Source: Dryocosmus kuriphilus
Taxonomy: Eukaryota > Arthropoda > Insecta > Hymenoptera > Cynipidae
Direction: 5' to 3'
Assembly: GCA_038277395.1 (NCBI GenBank)
Contig: CM076196.1
Span: forward strand, 86,183,786 to 86,247,785
DNA: 64,000 nucleotides
Below, in pieces: positions 1 through 12,089 of the stretch. The number at the start of each line of letters is the position of its first letter. Within the stretch, counting starts at the first letter, position 1. Under the pieces are notes generated by a model. The model did not search any database and had not been told where the DNA came from. It saw only the letters and a program-made list of their open reading frames with translations. The position numbers and the translations under genes were made by a program.

Positions 1-1129
1 TGTTTCTTTTTTGTAATGAAAGATTAAAAGTTTGAAGTTTATAACTACTGGAAGGGGTCCCAGGATTATGCGTGTACCACACTGATCTTTATGTGTACCG
101 GGTCACAAAATTTATATCGTACTCCGATTCATGTGAACTCCCATTCATTTTTCTAGAGTATATCTTTCCAGCCTGATATTTTTGCCACTCAGAAAATATT
201 TGTAAAATTTCATTCAAAATAAAATGAGATTCCACTTCAAATTAGATGTGCTGTATTTTCATTTTTGTAACGTATGGCATTTACCAATAAGACTATAATA
301 TTATCATACATAGAATTATTATCATAAAATATATATATCGTTCGTCTTTCAAAAACATCTTTTGAAAATTACACTATAGTCAAACACCGGCACCCTGAAC
401 TACGGGCCCGGGGGAAACGCCCCCCCCCCCCCCCCTCCCTGTAGGCACTGGCACTGTAACAGAACAGAACCTTAAAATCGAAGTTTGCGTTTCAGCATTC
501 AGAGCATGTTCAGAGCGAATATGGGTTATTTTTACGATAATATTTATCATCTAAGCTTTTTTTATCAACATTTTGGTGACAGAAATTATGCGGCGTCTAT
601 AAAAGACAAATTGTTTTCCTAATCTCATATTCTTACCTTCAGTTTCTTTCGCATCTTTGGAAGAAATAATTCGTTTTTAAAATAAATGTATATAAAATAA
701 ATTAACCAAATAAGAACTCAGTGTCATACATTTATTTTGTAGTGCTAAAAATAAGTATTTAGGAAATTTAACCTCGCAGTTCGCATAATGATCGAGGTTT
801 CCTTCCACGTTTTTCATATATGCATCAGATACTTTTGAGCGTCTTTAATTGATCACTATTAGTTCCGTTACATTATTGTTTTGCAAACTGAAATATTGAT
901 GGAAATTTTGAACATTATTTTACTCGACAAAAAAGAATTTGTTTGTCACTTGGCTGGTGTAGAATTAAAGCCCTGCTGCCATGTCAGTCACAGTCAGTAT
1001 ACCGAGCAAGCACAAGCACGTCCTTCTTGTCTCGACCAATCAGAATCGCCACGTGCATAGAAAATCGAATTATTAAGGGAAGGTGGGGCGAGACTGTACT
1101 CAAAATGTTTGACACTTATTAAATTCTTA
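1..1129. other. AT-rich intergenic stretch
   Basis: No open frame or recognisable element is visible. It holds a run of 16 C at about 420-435 next to a short GC-rich patch (GGGCCCGGGGG at about 404-414), which is unusual in this AT-rich context and could be the edge of an old repeat. Confidence 0.5.
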
Positions 1130-2034
1130 CGAGGGCCTACCCAAAAGAAACCGAACTACTTTTGTACAAAGTTATTATTTTGATTTTTCTACAAAAAACA
1201 TTTAATCTCCTTCAAAGTACTCTCCATTGGAGACAATACACTTATCTAATCTTTTATTCCATTGTTCAAAACATTTTTTAAATTCCTCTTTTGTGATGCT
1301 TGACAGCGCCTCCGGGTTTTTCCTTCACTTCAGCTACGTCCGCAAAACGCTTTCCTTTCATGTCCCTTTTCATTCGGGGGAATAAAAAAAAGTCACAGGG
1401 GGCTAAATCGGGTGAATAAGTTGGGTGAGAAACAGTGGCCATGCTATTTTTGGTCAAAAATCGGCGCACAGAAAGAGCTGTGTGAGCAGGGGCGTTGTCG
1501 TGGTGGAAAAACCAATCCCCCGACTGCCACAAATCAGGCCTTTTCCGTCGTAAACTGTTGCACAACTTCTTCGATGATCCTTCGTCGATCTTCCAGGATG
1601 ATTTCACGAATTTTTTCAACATTTTCGTCGGTTCGGGCCGTCGAAGGACGTCCAGAGCCATGTTGATCGTCAATTGACATTTCCCCACTTTTAGAACGAG
1701 AAAACCACTCGAACACTTGAGTTTTTCCCATAGCATCATCCTTGTAGGCCGTTTTTAACATTTGAAGAGTTTCTGTGCCCGTTTTCCCGAGCAGGAAGCA
1801 AAACCTCACGTTGGCACGCTGATCACGAAAATCAACCATCACAAAAAACGACGAGCGCGCAAAGCAACAGTCACAGAAAAAATTACACACACCAAATGCA
1901 ACCTTACACAGTGATAGCAGTTGGCATACTAACTGGTGAAAAGTGCCTCTACACGCACCTACCGGCAAAAACCCGGTACTACAACAACTCCCCTCCCCAC
2001 AACATCAGTTCGGTTTCTTTTGGGTAGGCCCTCG
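1130..2034 (-). mobile_element. Internally deleted mariner element, 905 bp
   Basis: The element starts at 1130 and ends at 2034, with terminal inverted repeats that match perfectly over 28 bp (1130-1157 and 2007-2034; outer end CGAGGGCCTACCCAAAAG). TA dinucleotides at 1128-1129 and 2035-2036 are the expected mariner target duplication. A full mariner is about 1.3 kb, so about 400 bp of the centre is missing. Perfect ends on a deleted body suggest a non-autonomous copy that was moved by a functional transposase in trans rather than long decay. Confidence 0.9.
1202..1839 (-). pseudogene. Mariner transposase, internally deleted
   Basis: Read on the minus strand, translation starts near 1839 (MVDFRDQRANVRF) and gives the N-terminal helix-turn-helix region with the linker motif GSGRPST. 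At about 1540-1560 it jumps directly to the C-terminal catalytic part: HHDNAPAHTA (second Asp) and YSPDLAPCDFFLF (third Asp, 34 residues on, so DD34D). The first catalytic motif (TGDE) and roughly 130-170 residues are deleted and the junction changes frame. After KGKRFADVAEVKEK there is another frameshift; the remaining C-terminus can be followed to a TAA at 1202-1204. It cannot encode an active transposase. The mariner family assignment is secure; the subfamily is not. Confidence 0.88.
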
Positions 2035-3084
2035 TACCTATAAGAACTGAAACAAAGAGAACTACGTAAATATATTCTACATTTATTCATTTACAAAACC
2101 TATATATAGTTTTGTCTCATCTCTGGTTTTGTATGGAACAATTAAATTATATTGATAGTATTTTTGAAATAATTAAAAAAAATAATTTAAAACACAAATA
2201 AAATTCAATATATATCGTATAGCATCAACTTGAAGCAAAATCGTTGTGAAATGTGCATTTTATTCAGTACATAACGAAATAGAACTTTTATAAACTAGGG
2301 GAGAGGAAAAATGAAAAAATCCGTTTAACTAAAATTTCTTATTTTTATGTTTTTTCATTGTTATTTGTAATTTATTGAAATATTTGAAAGGATATATTTC
2401 TTTTAAGGGATCCCAACCTGAACATGTATTAATTGTCACATGGTACCTTCCGTTCCGCCCTTCTAATTTTGTTGCATCACGCCCCTAACGACAATTTCCC
2501 TTCAAATAATTCGTTTTCTTTTATAAGACAGGATAATTAAAACTCTTGTTATGAACATAAAGTTCAAACTTCACTTTTTTCAATGCTTGTGAGGGAAAAT
2601 GGGATAAGCGTATTATTAGTACTTTATTTTTCCTCGAAAACCACAGCAGACCTGAGTTGCGAAACACTAAAATTTGTTAATGCATTTCACTTAAAATTAA
2701 AGTAAAAGATAAACTCTTTTTGCATTTCCTACGAATCATTAGACTCATTTCTCTTTTATAAATTAATTTCACACTTGAAAAGTGAATATTTTTCGAGATA
2801 TACCAGCGTTCTACTTTACCCGCCTGTTCCGTCGTGCCTCACCTTCCCATACGAATCAGATATATGATTAACTAATCGAGGATTAAAATTTGATGAGAGA
2901 ACCTGGTGGAAGTTGGAACGCGTCGCACGTTAATGCTGGTTTAATAATTGATTAAAAAATAATCATGGTTAGTTAATCGCCCATTTAATCACTGCTGGTG
3001 GAATCGGCCCGTAATTCTTCTTACTCAGATTTTTGATATTATCAAAATACCATTTATTTTATTTGTAATATCCAGAATTTACTG
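2035..3084. other. AT-rich intergenic stretch
   Basis: No gene is seen. At about 2860-3010 there is a moderately GC-richer patch with the sequence GATTAACTAATC and, some 100 bp further, the near-inverted GGTTAGTTAATCGCC, which may be a small decayed MITE; its ends could not be defined. Confidence 0.4.
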
Positions 3085-3625
3085 CCCAGATAGCACAACT
3101 AACCACAAATTGAGGTTAAGTTGGTGAGCAACTTACCGTTAATCTACGCCGTAATCGGACAACAACTTGACGGTAACAGTTGTAAATTCTGAAGTTGACG
3201 TAAAATTGGCTTAAAGTTGACGAAAAGAGTTGAACTACAACTTGTTAACGTCAAACTAACCGAAAATTGAGGTTAAGTTGGTAGAGCAACTTTCCGTTAA
3301 TCTACTACCGCAATCGGACAACAACTTGACGGTAACAGTTCTAAATTCTGAAGTTGACGTAAAGATGGCTTAAAGTTGACGAAAAGAGTTGATCACCAAC
3401 TAGTTGAACTACAACTTGTTAACGTCAAACTAACCGCAAATTGAGGTTAATTTGGTAGAGCAACTTTCCGTTAATCTACTGCCGCAATCGGACAACAACT
3501 TGACGGTAACAGTTGTAAATTCTGAAGTTGACGTAAAGTTGGCTTAAAGTTGACGTAAAGTTGGCTTAAAGTTGACGAAAAAAGTTGATCACCAACTATC
3601 TGAAGTACAACTCTGGTTATCTGGG
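3085..3625. repeat. TIR-bounded tandem repeat element, 541 bp
   Basis: The left end reads CCCAGATAGCACAACTA and the right end, reverse complemented, CCCAGATAACCAGAGTTGTA, an imperfect inverted repeat. Between them are about three tandem copies of a ~165-190-bp unit, each with the landmarks AATTGAGGTTAA, TTTCCGTTAATCTAC, CAATCGGACAACAACTTGAC and TTAAAGTTGACG. A short inner block (TTGGCTTAAAGTTGACGTAAAG) is duplicated in the last unit. No coding capacity. This is best read as a non-autonomous element whose interior has become a minisatellite. No clear target duplication was found. Confidence 0.65.
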
Positions 3626-4486
3626 TGTATATACTCGTCTACAATGATAGACATGAAATTCCTAAAGACACGATGGAAGCCGATTCAAACAAAATTAACT
3701 CCACGCTAATGTTACTTTTTATAAACAAATACTTAAAGTTGCAAAAGGATGTCTGTTAGTGGAGAATTACCGAGATACAAAAAGTCAAGTTGCAAATACT
3801 TTTTTGTCATATTGGACAATTTTAAGGAAAAGAATTAATTAATATTTCAAGTGGGAGGAGAGAGGAAAAAGGAGATATGATAAGGTTTGTTGTAAATCTG
3901 TAGATACGAAAGTTGCATTAAAAATACTTTTTACTTCATGTTTCTTGAAACTGAAATATGAATAAAATAGTTGAAAAACAGACTCTGGAAAAAGTCAAAT
4001 GATGAATTCACTTTAAATCATTATAAATGAGAAACATAAGTATAAAGCAGACGAAAACTGGGGAATAAAAAAACATATGAGGCTATGTAAGGATGGGAGG
4101 ACACTCCATTCAGGAGCTTTTATCTCTCGTGGTAGGCTGATCCTTTTTTCCCTCAGAAAAAATAACTTTGCATTTTCGTGTCAACTTCTACATGTAACAT
4201 ATGTCATAAGTTATACATTTATTCAAAGAGACCATAAGTTGAACAAATCCTTATAAAGTTTCACTTGCAAACTGTTTCTTTTTTGCGTGAATTAGAACAA
4301 TCGCTTATGTAACTTTGAAACAAAAATAAAAATAAAACTTAATATTGAAACTAAAATTTGTAACTAAAAATTAATTCTAACATCAGCATTCCGATATCTC
4401 AATAAATAAGCAATATCGTATAGTACCAAAAGGTAACAAAATCAGTAATAAAGAGCTTCCAGTCAACTGATTTCAATACTGAGATA
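3626..4486. other. AT-rich intergenic stretch
   Basis: No gene, RNA or repeat structure recognised. Confidence 0.4.
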
Positions 4487-6075
4487 CAGTGGTGTTCAAA
4501 AGTTTTGGGCCACATTGTTTTTGTGAACTATTTCCTAAATGGCTAACTTAAGAAAAGATAGGTTTATATACAAAGTAAGTATACTCTATGTACTAAACAA
4601 TAAGGCAGGTAACAGGTTTTGAAAAGAAACGTTTACGAATTTTATTCCTTATATTCTATATTTACGTGTGCAAAAGTATTGGGCCACTGTGTTTACATAT
4701 TTCTGAGAACTCCGCCGGGCTTGCTGCTTGGTTTGTTTATACTCGTCCAGTGTTTGACGTACAGGATTAACTTCATTCTAAGGTGAATATGCCGGGACAT
4801 ACGAATATTCAAATTCGGGAAGCCGTGATAAACCTTTCTGAACAAGGAAAGGCGTCTCGTGAAATTGCCGCTTTATTAAAAATTGGTAAAAGTACTGTGA
4901 ATAGAATAATCGTTAAGTTTACAACTACCAAGTCTCTATCGGACCTTCCACGATCTGGTAGACCACGGAAAACGACTTTACGTGTTGATAAAATCGTTAA
5001 ACGCAAATCTACAAAGGATGTCAAGAAAACTGCTTCTGAAATTGCTAAAGAACTCCGCGATGAAAACCTTGCCAATGTGAGTAGGAGTACGGTAACACGT
5101 CGTCTACATGATGTAGGATTGTTTGGACGAGTTGGTTTTAAAAAGCCTTTGATCAGTAAAAAAAAATCAGAAGGCCCGATTGGCATTTGCAAAAAAAATA
5201 TCAACACTGGACTCCGAAGCAGTGGAGTAAAGTACTTTTTTCTGACGAATCAAAATTTAATCTGTTTGGAAGTGACGGAAAAAAATATGTTCGACGTCCG
5301 GAAAACACAAGACACGATTCCCGATATCAAATTGGCGTTGTTAAACATGGGGGTGGATCAGTCATGGTTTGGGGAGCTATGTCTTCGCAAGGAGTTGTCC
5401 CATTGCACGAGATTAAAGGCATCATGGATAGTGTGATGTATCGAGATATTTTGTCAGAAAAAATGTTACCAATGCCAAGAAAAAGATGCCTAAAGATTGG
5501 ATCTTTCAACAAGATAATGATCCAAAACATAAGTCGAAGCTGGTCCAGGAATTTTTGAAAATGCGAAAAGTGAAGCTTTTAGATCACCCAGCTCAATCCC
5601 CAGATCTAAATCCGATCGAAAATTTGTGGGATGCACTTGGAACTCGCGTTGCAACAAGAAAACATTCGAACAAAGCTGCATTATGGCAAAATCTGCAGGA
5701 GGAAAAAATACCAAAGGACTACATTCAGCGCTTAGTTGATTCAATGCCTCGTCGATGTGCTGCTGTAATTGCTGCAAAGGGTTATGGCTACAAAGTATTA
5801 GTTATAAATAAACAAAATAACGACTTTCAATTTAAAATATTTTATAAACGTTTACTTAAACCTATAATATAAGTGTGGCCCATTATTTTTGAACACCGTC
5901 ATAAAAAAATTGTTAAACAAAATGTCAATTATCTATATTAAAAATATCTAAATTCCCATAATTTTGTAGTTCAATAAAATACTAATAATTTATATATACT
6001 CAATCTTTTTTAGCTGTTTTTATTTACTGTATATAATCGAAAATGTGTTTGGCCCAAAACTTTTGCACACCACTG
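4487..6075 (+). mobile_element. Tc1-like DD34E transposon, 1589 bp
   Basis: The outer ends read CAGTGGTGTTCAAAAGTTTT on the left and, reverse complemented, CAGTGGTGTGCAAAAGTTTT on the right, one mismatch over 26 bp. Both are flanked by TA (4485-4486 and 6076-6077). A second, inner version of the end motif occurs on each side: GTGCAAAAGTATTGGGCCAC near 4667-4691 and GTGGCCCATTATTTTTGAAC near 5874-5899. Ends therefore carry doubled binding-site-like repeats as in IR/DR-type Tc1 elements. The transposase gene inside is frameshifted. Confidence 0.92.
4789..5872 (+). pseudogene. Tc1-family transposase (DD34E), frameshifted
   Basis: Three reading frames together spell a nearly complete Tc1 transposase. 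The first part (from about 4789, MPGHTNIQIREAVINLSEQG) carries the paired helix-turn-helix DNA-binding region with the GRPR linker (SGRPRKTT). It shifts frame near 5160-5187. The second part contains LFSDESKFN, the first catalytic Asp, and HGGGSVMVWGA. After another shift near 5480 the third part has IFQQDNDPKH (second Asp) and SPDLNPIENLW (catalytic Glu), with 34 residues between them. All three catalytic residues are present, but two frameshifts prevent a full-length product. It ends with a TAA around 5870. The frameshifts lie at or close to A-rich stretches, so sequencing error is possible. Confidence 0.92.
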
Positions 6076-6494
6076 TATATTTAAAATAATGAAGCAGGTT
6101 TCGCTTTTACGATGAACTGAGGTATATTTAAAGCAATATAAACGAAGTTTTTCCGATATGAAGAATATTGAAAATGTCGATACAGGTTTGATTGGATATT
6201 ACATTCCGCCCTGAAAGAGAGTCGGAACTTTGTTAACGATTCGTAATACAAAACAAGCAGTGAAATTTCGATATAGATATGCATAAATACAAGAGCTTAT
6301 TTTTCCTTTCAGGTATTTTTTCCTCCTGATTGTAAATGTAAAGGGAGTTCCAGTAATTTAGGACATTTAGTTCATAATCTTGATATTATTTTCTAAACGC
6401 AATTGGGATTTTTTCATTACTTAAAACTTTTTATAGTTTATAGCTCTCCAGTCATAAAATCACGAGTAAAACCCTCCTATTTCTCGATCATGAT
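6076..6494. other. AT-rich spacer before the repeat array
   Basis: No gene or element recognised; it joins the Tc1 right end to the first unit of the tandem array. Confidence 0.4.
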
Positions 6495-6597
6495 CTTTTT
6501 TACATTCTCATCAGAGAAGGTATTAGATTTATGCAAAATTTGACTTTCGCGGATTTCATGAAATCTCCACGTTTTAAGACCTCCTGAATCCAAAAAA

Positions 6598-6635
6598 ATG
6601 GTTTTTACGACCGTGTCTGTCTGTCTGTTGGCGTT

Positions 6636-6667
<32 letters not shown>

Positions 6668-6710
6668 CGTTGTCGTCGTTGTCGTTGTCGTCGTTGTCGT
6701 CGTCTGTTCC
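6598..6710. repeat. GTTGTC/GTCGTC microsatellite (repeated in every unit)
   Basis: A CTGTCTGTCTGTTGGC lead-in is followed by about 90 bp of mixed GTTGTC and GTCGTC. The same block, with the same order of hexamers, lies near 7739, 8876, 10017 and 11160. A shorter diverged version is at about 53577-53625 on the other strand. One strand reads as Ser/Leu repeats and the other as Asp/Asn repeats. Confidence 0.9.
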
Positions 6711-6761
6711 CACGATAACTTTCGAAGGACTAATCGGATTGGATTGCGCTTTGGCACACTA

Positions 6762-7470
6762 CTTTAGGGTCCAAAAAGAAAGGACGAGTTCGTTAACCAG
6801 CGGTTTTTGACCAACGGTTATGGTTTTATCCATCAAAAACGGTTTTCACAAAATCAAAAAATCCATTTTCCGGCTAAACTATCAGAGATACAAAAAAAAC
6901 GTAAGAAAGTAAAATTGTTCATCTCAAAAAAATCTACAAATTTTGTCTTAACCGTTTTTTGATAAAATGAACGGTTTTTGTTTTAATCAAGAAAACGCTA
7001 TTAAAATTAAAAAACTGTGGTTTCCCGCCAAAATATTCAAGATACCAAAAAATGGTAAAGAACAAAGTTGTTCAATTTAAAAAGATCTACAAATTTTGTT
7101 TTAACCATTTTTTCATAAAATGCACGGTTTTTGTTTTAATCGATAAAACGTTATTAAAAATTAAAGATTTCAAATTTCCTGCCAAACTATGAAAGATACG
7201 GAAAAATAATGTAAACAAGCTTGTTCGCCTCAAAAAGATCTACAAATTTGCTCTCCATCATTTTTTTGATCAGGCGCGTAGTTTTTGAGTTATTCGTGAA
7301 ATATGTTAATTCGTATAAAAAAATCTACTTTTCCGCAAAAGTATGCGAGATACGTGAAAATATCAACAAGCAGAATTATTCACCTTCCAAGAACCTACAA
7401 ATTCCCTTGAAACGATTTTTTGATACAACCCATACTTTCTTCATTAAACGTATAATACCGTTCTTTTAAT
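6762..7470. repeat. ~153-bp sub-repeats inside the 1.14-kb unit
   Basis: Within unit 1 the motif TTGTTC ... ATCTACAAATTT recurs at 6915, 7068, 7221 and, as TTATTC, at 7376, a period of 153-155 bp. Each sub-repeat continues with a GATAAAA-like segment, GGTTTTTGTTTTAATC or a variant, and a CGCCAAA...AGATAC segment. At least four diverged copies are present per unit, so the array has two levels of periodicity. Confidence 0.8.
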
Positions 7471-7776
7471 CAAAAAATACATTACTATACAGTCAATAAA
7501 AGGTATTTAAAGTTATTGAAAAATCTGCCCGCTACTCAGGCGCATTCTCATCACCTGTCTCGCGCTCCGCAATCAATGAATTTATATCTAAAACGTAAAT
7601 TTCTTCATTTTTTACATAGTTTGGCTGAAAAATGCAATTTTTACATTCTCATCAGAGAAGGTATTAGATTTATGCAAAATTTGACTTTCGCGGATTTCAT
7701 GAAATCTCCACGTTTTAAGACCTCCTGAATCCAAAAAAATGGTTTTTACGACCGTGTCTGTCTGTCTGTTGGCGTT

Positions 7777-7808
<32 letters not shown>

Positions 7809-8913
7809 CGTTGTCGTCGTTGTCGTTGTCGTCGTTGTCGTCGTCTGTTCCCACGATAACTTTCGAAGGACTAATCGGATTGGATTGCGCTTTGGCACAC
7901 TACTTTAGGGTCCAAAAAGAAAGGACGAGTTCGTTAACCAGCGGTTTTTGACCAACGGTTATGGTTTTATCCATCAAAAACGGTTTTCACAAAATCAAAA
8001 AATCCATTTTCCGGCTAAACTATCAGAGATACAAAAAAAACGTAAGAAAGTAAAATTGTTCATCTCAAAAAAATCTACAAATTTTGTCTTAACCGTTTTT
8101 TGATAAAATGAACGGTTTTTGTTTTAATCAAGAAAACGCTATTAAAATTAAAAAACTGTGGTTTCCCAAAATATTCAAGATACCAAAAAATGGTAAAGAA
8201 CAAAGTTGTTCAATTTAAAAAGATCTACAAATTTTGTTTTAACCATTTTTTCATAAAATGCACGGTTTTTGTTTTAATCGATAAAACGTTATTAAAAATT
8301 AAAGATTTCAAATTTCCTGCCAAACTATGAAAGATACGGAAAAATAATGTAAACAAGCTTGTTCGCCTCAAAAAGATCTACAAATTTGCTCTCCATCATT
8401 TTTTTGATCAGCGCGTAGTTTTTGAGTTATTCGTGAAATATGTTAATTCGTATAAAAAAATCTACTTTTCCGCAAAAGTATGCGAGATACGTGAAAATAT
8501 CAACAAGCAGAATTATTCACCTTCCAAGAACCTACAAATTCCCTTGAAACGATTTTTTGATACAACCCATACTTTCTTCATTAAACGTATAATACCGTTC
8601 TTTTAATCAAAAAATACATTACTATACAGTCAATAAAAGGTATTTAAAGTTATTGAAAAATCTGCCCGCTACTCAGGCGCATTCTCATCACCTGTCTCGC
8701 GCTCCGCAATCAATGAATTTATATCTAAAACGTAAATTTCTTCATTTTTTACATAGTTTGGCTGAAAAATGCAATTTTTACATTCTCATCAGAGAAGGTA
8801 TTAGATTTATGCAAAATTTGACTTTCGCGGATTTCATGAAATCTCCACGTTTTAAGACCTCCTGAATCCAAAAAAATGGTTTTTACGACCGTGTCTGTCT
8901 GTCTGTTGGCGTT

Positions 8914-8945
<32 letters not shown>

Positions 8946-10054
8946 CGTTGTCGTCGTTGTCGTTGTCGTCGTTGTCGTCGTCTGTTCCCACGATAACTTT
9001 CGAAGGACTAATCGGATTGGATTGCGCTTTGGCACACTACTTTAGGGTCCAAAAAGAAAGGACGAGTTCGTTAACCAGCGGTTTTTGACCAACGGTTATG
9101 GTTTTATCCATCAAAAACGGTTTTCACAAAATCAAAAAATCCATTTTCCGGCTAAACTATCAGAGATACAAAAAAAACGTAAGAAAGTAAAATTGTTCAT
9201 CTCAAAAAAATCTACAAATTTTGTCTTAACCGTTTTTTGATAAAATGAACGGTTTTTGTTTTAATCAAGAAAACGCTATTAAAATTAAAAAACTGTGGTT
9301 TCCCGCCAAAATATTCAAGATACCAAAAAATGGTAAAGAACAAAGTTGTTCAATTTAAAAAGATCTACAAATTTTGTTTTAACCATTTTTTCATAAAATG
9401 CACGGTTTTTGTTTTAATCGATAAAACGTTATTAAAAATTAAAGATTTCAAATTTCCTGCCAAACTATGAAAGATACGGAAAAATAATGTAAACAAGCTT
9501 GTTCGCCTCAAAAAGATCTACAAATTTGCTCTCCATCATTTTTTTGATCAAGCGCGTAGTTTTTGAGTTATTCGTGAAATATGTTAATTCGTATAAAAAA
9601 ATCTACTTTTCCGCAAAAGTATGCGAGATACGTGAAAATATCAACAAGCAGAATTATTCACCTTCCAAGAACCTACAAATTCCCTTGAAACGATTTTTTG
9701 ATACAACCCATACTTTCTTCATTAAACGTATAATACCGTTCTTTTAATCAAAAAATACATTACTATACAGTCAATAAAAGGTATTTAAAGTTATTGAAAA
9801 ATCTGCCCGCTACTCAGGCGCATTCTCATCACCTGTCTCGCGCTCCGCAATCAATGAATTTATATCTAAAACGTAAATTTCTTCATTTTTTACATAGTTT
9901 GGCTGAAAAATGCAATTTTTACATTCTCATCAGAGAAGGTATTAGATTTATGCAAAATTTGACTTTCGCGGATTTCATGAAATCTCCACGTTTTAAGACC
10001 TCCTGAATCCAAAAAAATGGTTTTTACGACCGTGTCTGTCTGTCTGTTGGCGTT

Positions 10055-10086
<32 letters not shown>

Positions 10087-11200
10087 CGTTGTCGTCGTTG
10101 TCGTTGTCGTCGTTGTCGTCGTCTGTTCCCACGATAACTTTCGAAGGACTAATCGGATTGGATTGCGCTTTGGCACACTACTTTAGGGTCCAAAAAGAAA
10201 GGACGAGTTCGTTAACCAGCGGTTTTTGACCAACGGTTATGGTTTTATCCATCAAAAACGGTTTTCACAAAATCAAAAAATCCATTTTCCGGCTAAACTA
10301 TCAGAGATACAAAAAAAACGTAAGAAAGTAAAATTGTTCATCTCAAAAAAATCTACAAATTTTGTCTTAACCGTTTTTTGATAAAATGAACGGTTTTTGT
10401 TTTAATCAAGAAAACGCTATTAAAATTAAAAAACTGTGGTTTCCCGCCAAAATATTCAAGATACCAAAAAATGGTAAAGAACAAAGTTGTTCAATTTAAA
10501 AAGATCTACAAATTTTTTGTTTTAACCATTTTTTCATAAAATGCACGGTTTTTGTTTTAATCGATAAAACGTTATTAAAAATTAAAGATTTCAAATTTCC
10601 TGCCAAACTATGAAAGATACGGAAAAATAATGTAAACAAGCTTGTTCGCCTCAAAAAGATCTACAAATTTGCTCTCCATCATTTTTTTGATCAAGCGCGT
10701 AGTTTTTGAGTTATTCGTGAAATATGTTAATTCGTATAAAAAAATCTACTTTTCCGCAAAAGTATGCGAGATACGTGAAAATATCAACAAGCAGAATTAT
10801 TCACCTTCCAAGAACCTACAAATTCCCTTGAAACGATTTTTTGATACAACCCATACTTTCTTCATTAAACGTATAATACCGTTCTTTTAATCAAAAAATA
10901 CATTACTATACAGTCAATAAAAGGTATTTAAAGTTATTGAAAAATCTGCCCGCTACTCAGGCGCATTCTCATCACCTGTCTCGCGCTCCGCAATCAATGA
11001 ATTTATATCTAAAACGTAAATTTCTTCATTTTTTACATAGTTTGGCTGAAAAATGCAATTTTTACATTCTCATCAGAGAAGGTATTAGATTTATGCAAAA
11101 TTTGACTTTCGCGGATTTCATGAAATCTCCACGTTTTAAGACCTCCTGAATCCAAAAAAATGGTTTTTTTTACGACCGTGTCTGTCTGTCTGTTGGCGTT

Positions 11201-11232
<32 letters not shown>

Positions 11233-12089
11233 CGTTGTCGTCGTTGTCGTTGTCGTCGTTGTCGTCGTCTGTTCCCACGATAACTTTCGAAGGACTAATC
11301 GGATTGGATTGCGCTTTGGCACACTACTTTAGGGTCCAAAAAGAAAGGACGAGTTCGTTAACCAGCGGTTTTTGACCAACGGTTATGGTTTTATCCATCA
11401 AAAACGGTTTTCACAAAATCAAAAAATCCATTTTCCGGCTAAACTATCAGAGATACAAAAAAAACGTAAGAAAGTAAAATTGTTCATCTCAAAAAAAATC
11501 TACAAATTTTGTCTTAACCGTTTTTTTGATAAAATGAACGGTTTTTGTTTTAATCAAGAAAACGCTATTAAAATTAAAAAACTGTGGTTTCCCGCCAAAA
11601 TATTCAAGATACCAAAAAATGGTAAAGAACAAAGTTGTTCAATTTAAAAAGATCTACAAATTTTGTTTTTAACGATTTTTTCATAAAATGCACGGTTTTT
11701 GTTTTAATCGATAAAACGTTATTAAAAATTAAAGATTTCAAATTTTCCGCCAAACTATCGAAGATACGGAAAAATAATAACAAACAAAGTTGTTCGTCTC
11801 CAAATTGTCTACAAATTTGCTCTCTATCATTTTTTTGATCAGACACGTAGTTTTTGAGTTATTCGTGAAATATATTATGAAATATAAAGAAAACCACTTT
11901 TCAGCAAAACTGTGCAAGATATGAGAAAATATTAACAAGCAGAATTGTTCACCTTGGAAATAGCTACAAAATTTATTTATAAGACTCATCGTTTTACTTT
12001 TAAGAATCGAAATCCTGTATTGTAAAAATTTGGAAAATCAAAAAGAGCTTTACCAATCTATAATGTGTTTTAAAGAAACGTAATTATCG

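Noticed and set aside
6477..11375. Repeated Ser/Leu-rich and Asp/Asn-rich open frames in the tandem array
   Set aside because: They are the two strands of a GTTGTC/GTCGTC microsatellite copied with each unit; no domain or codon signal.
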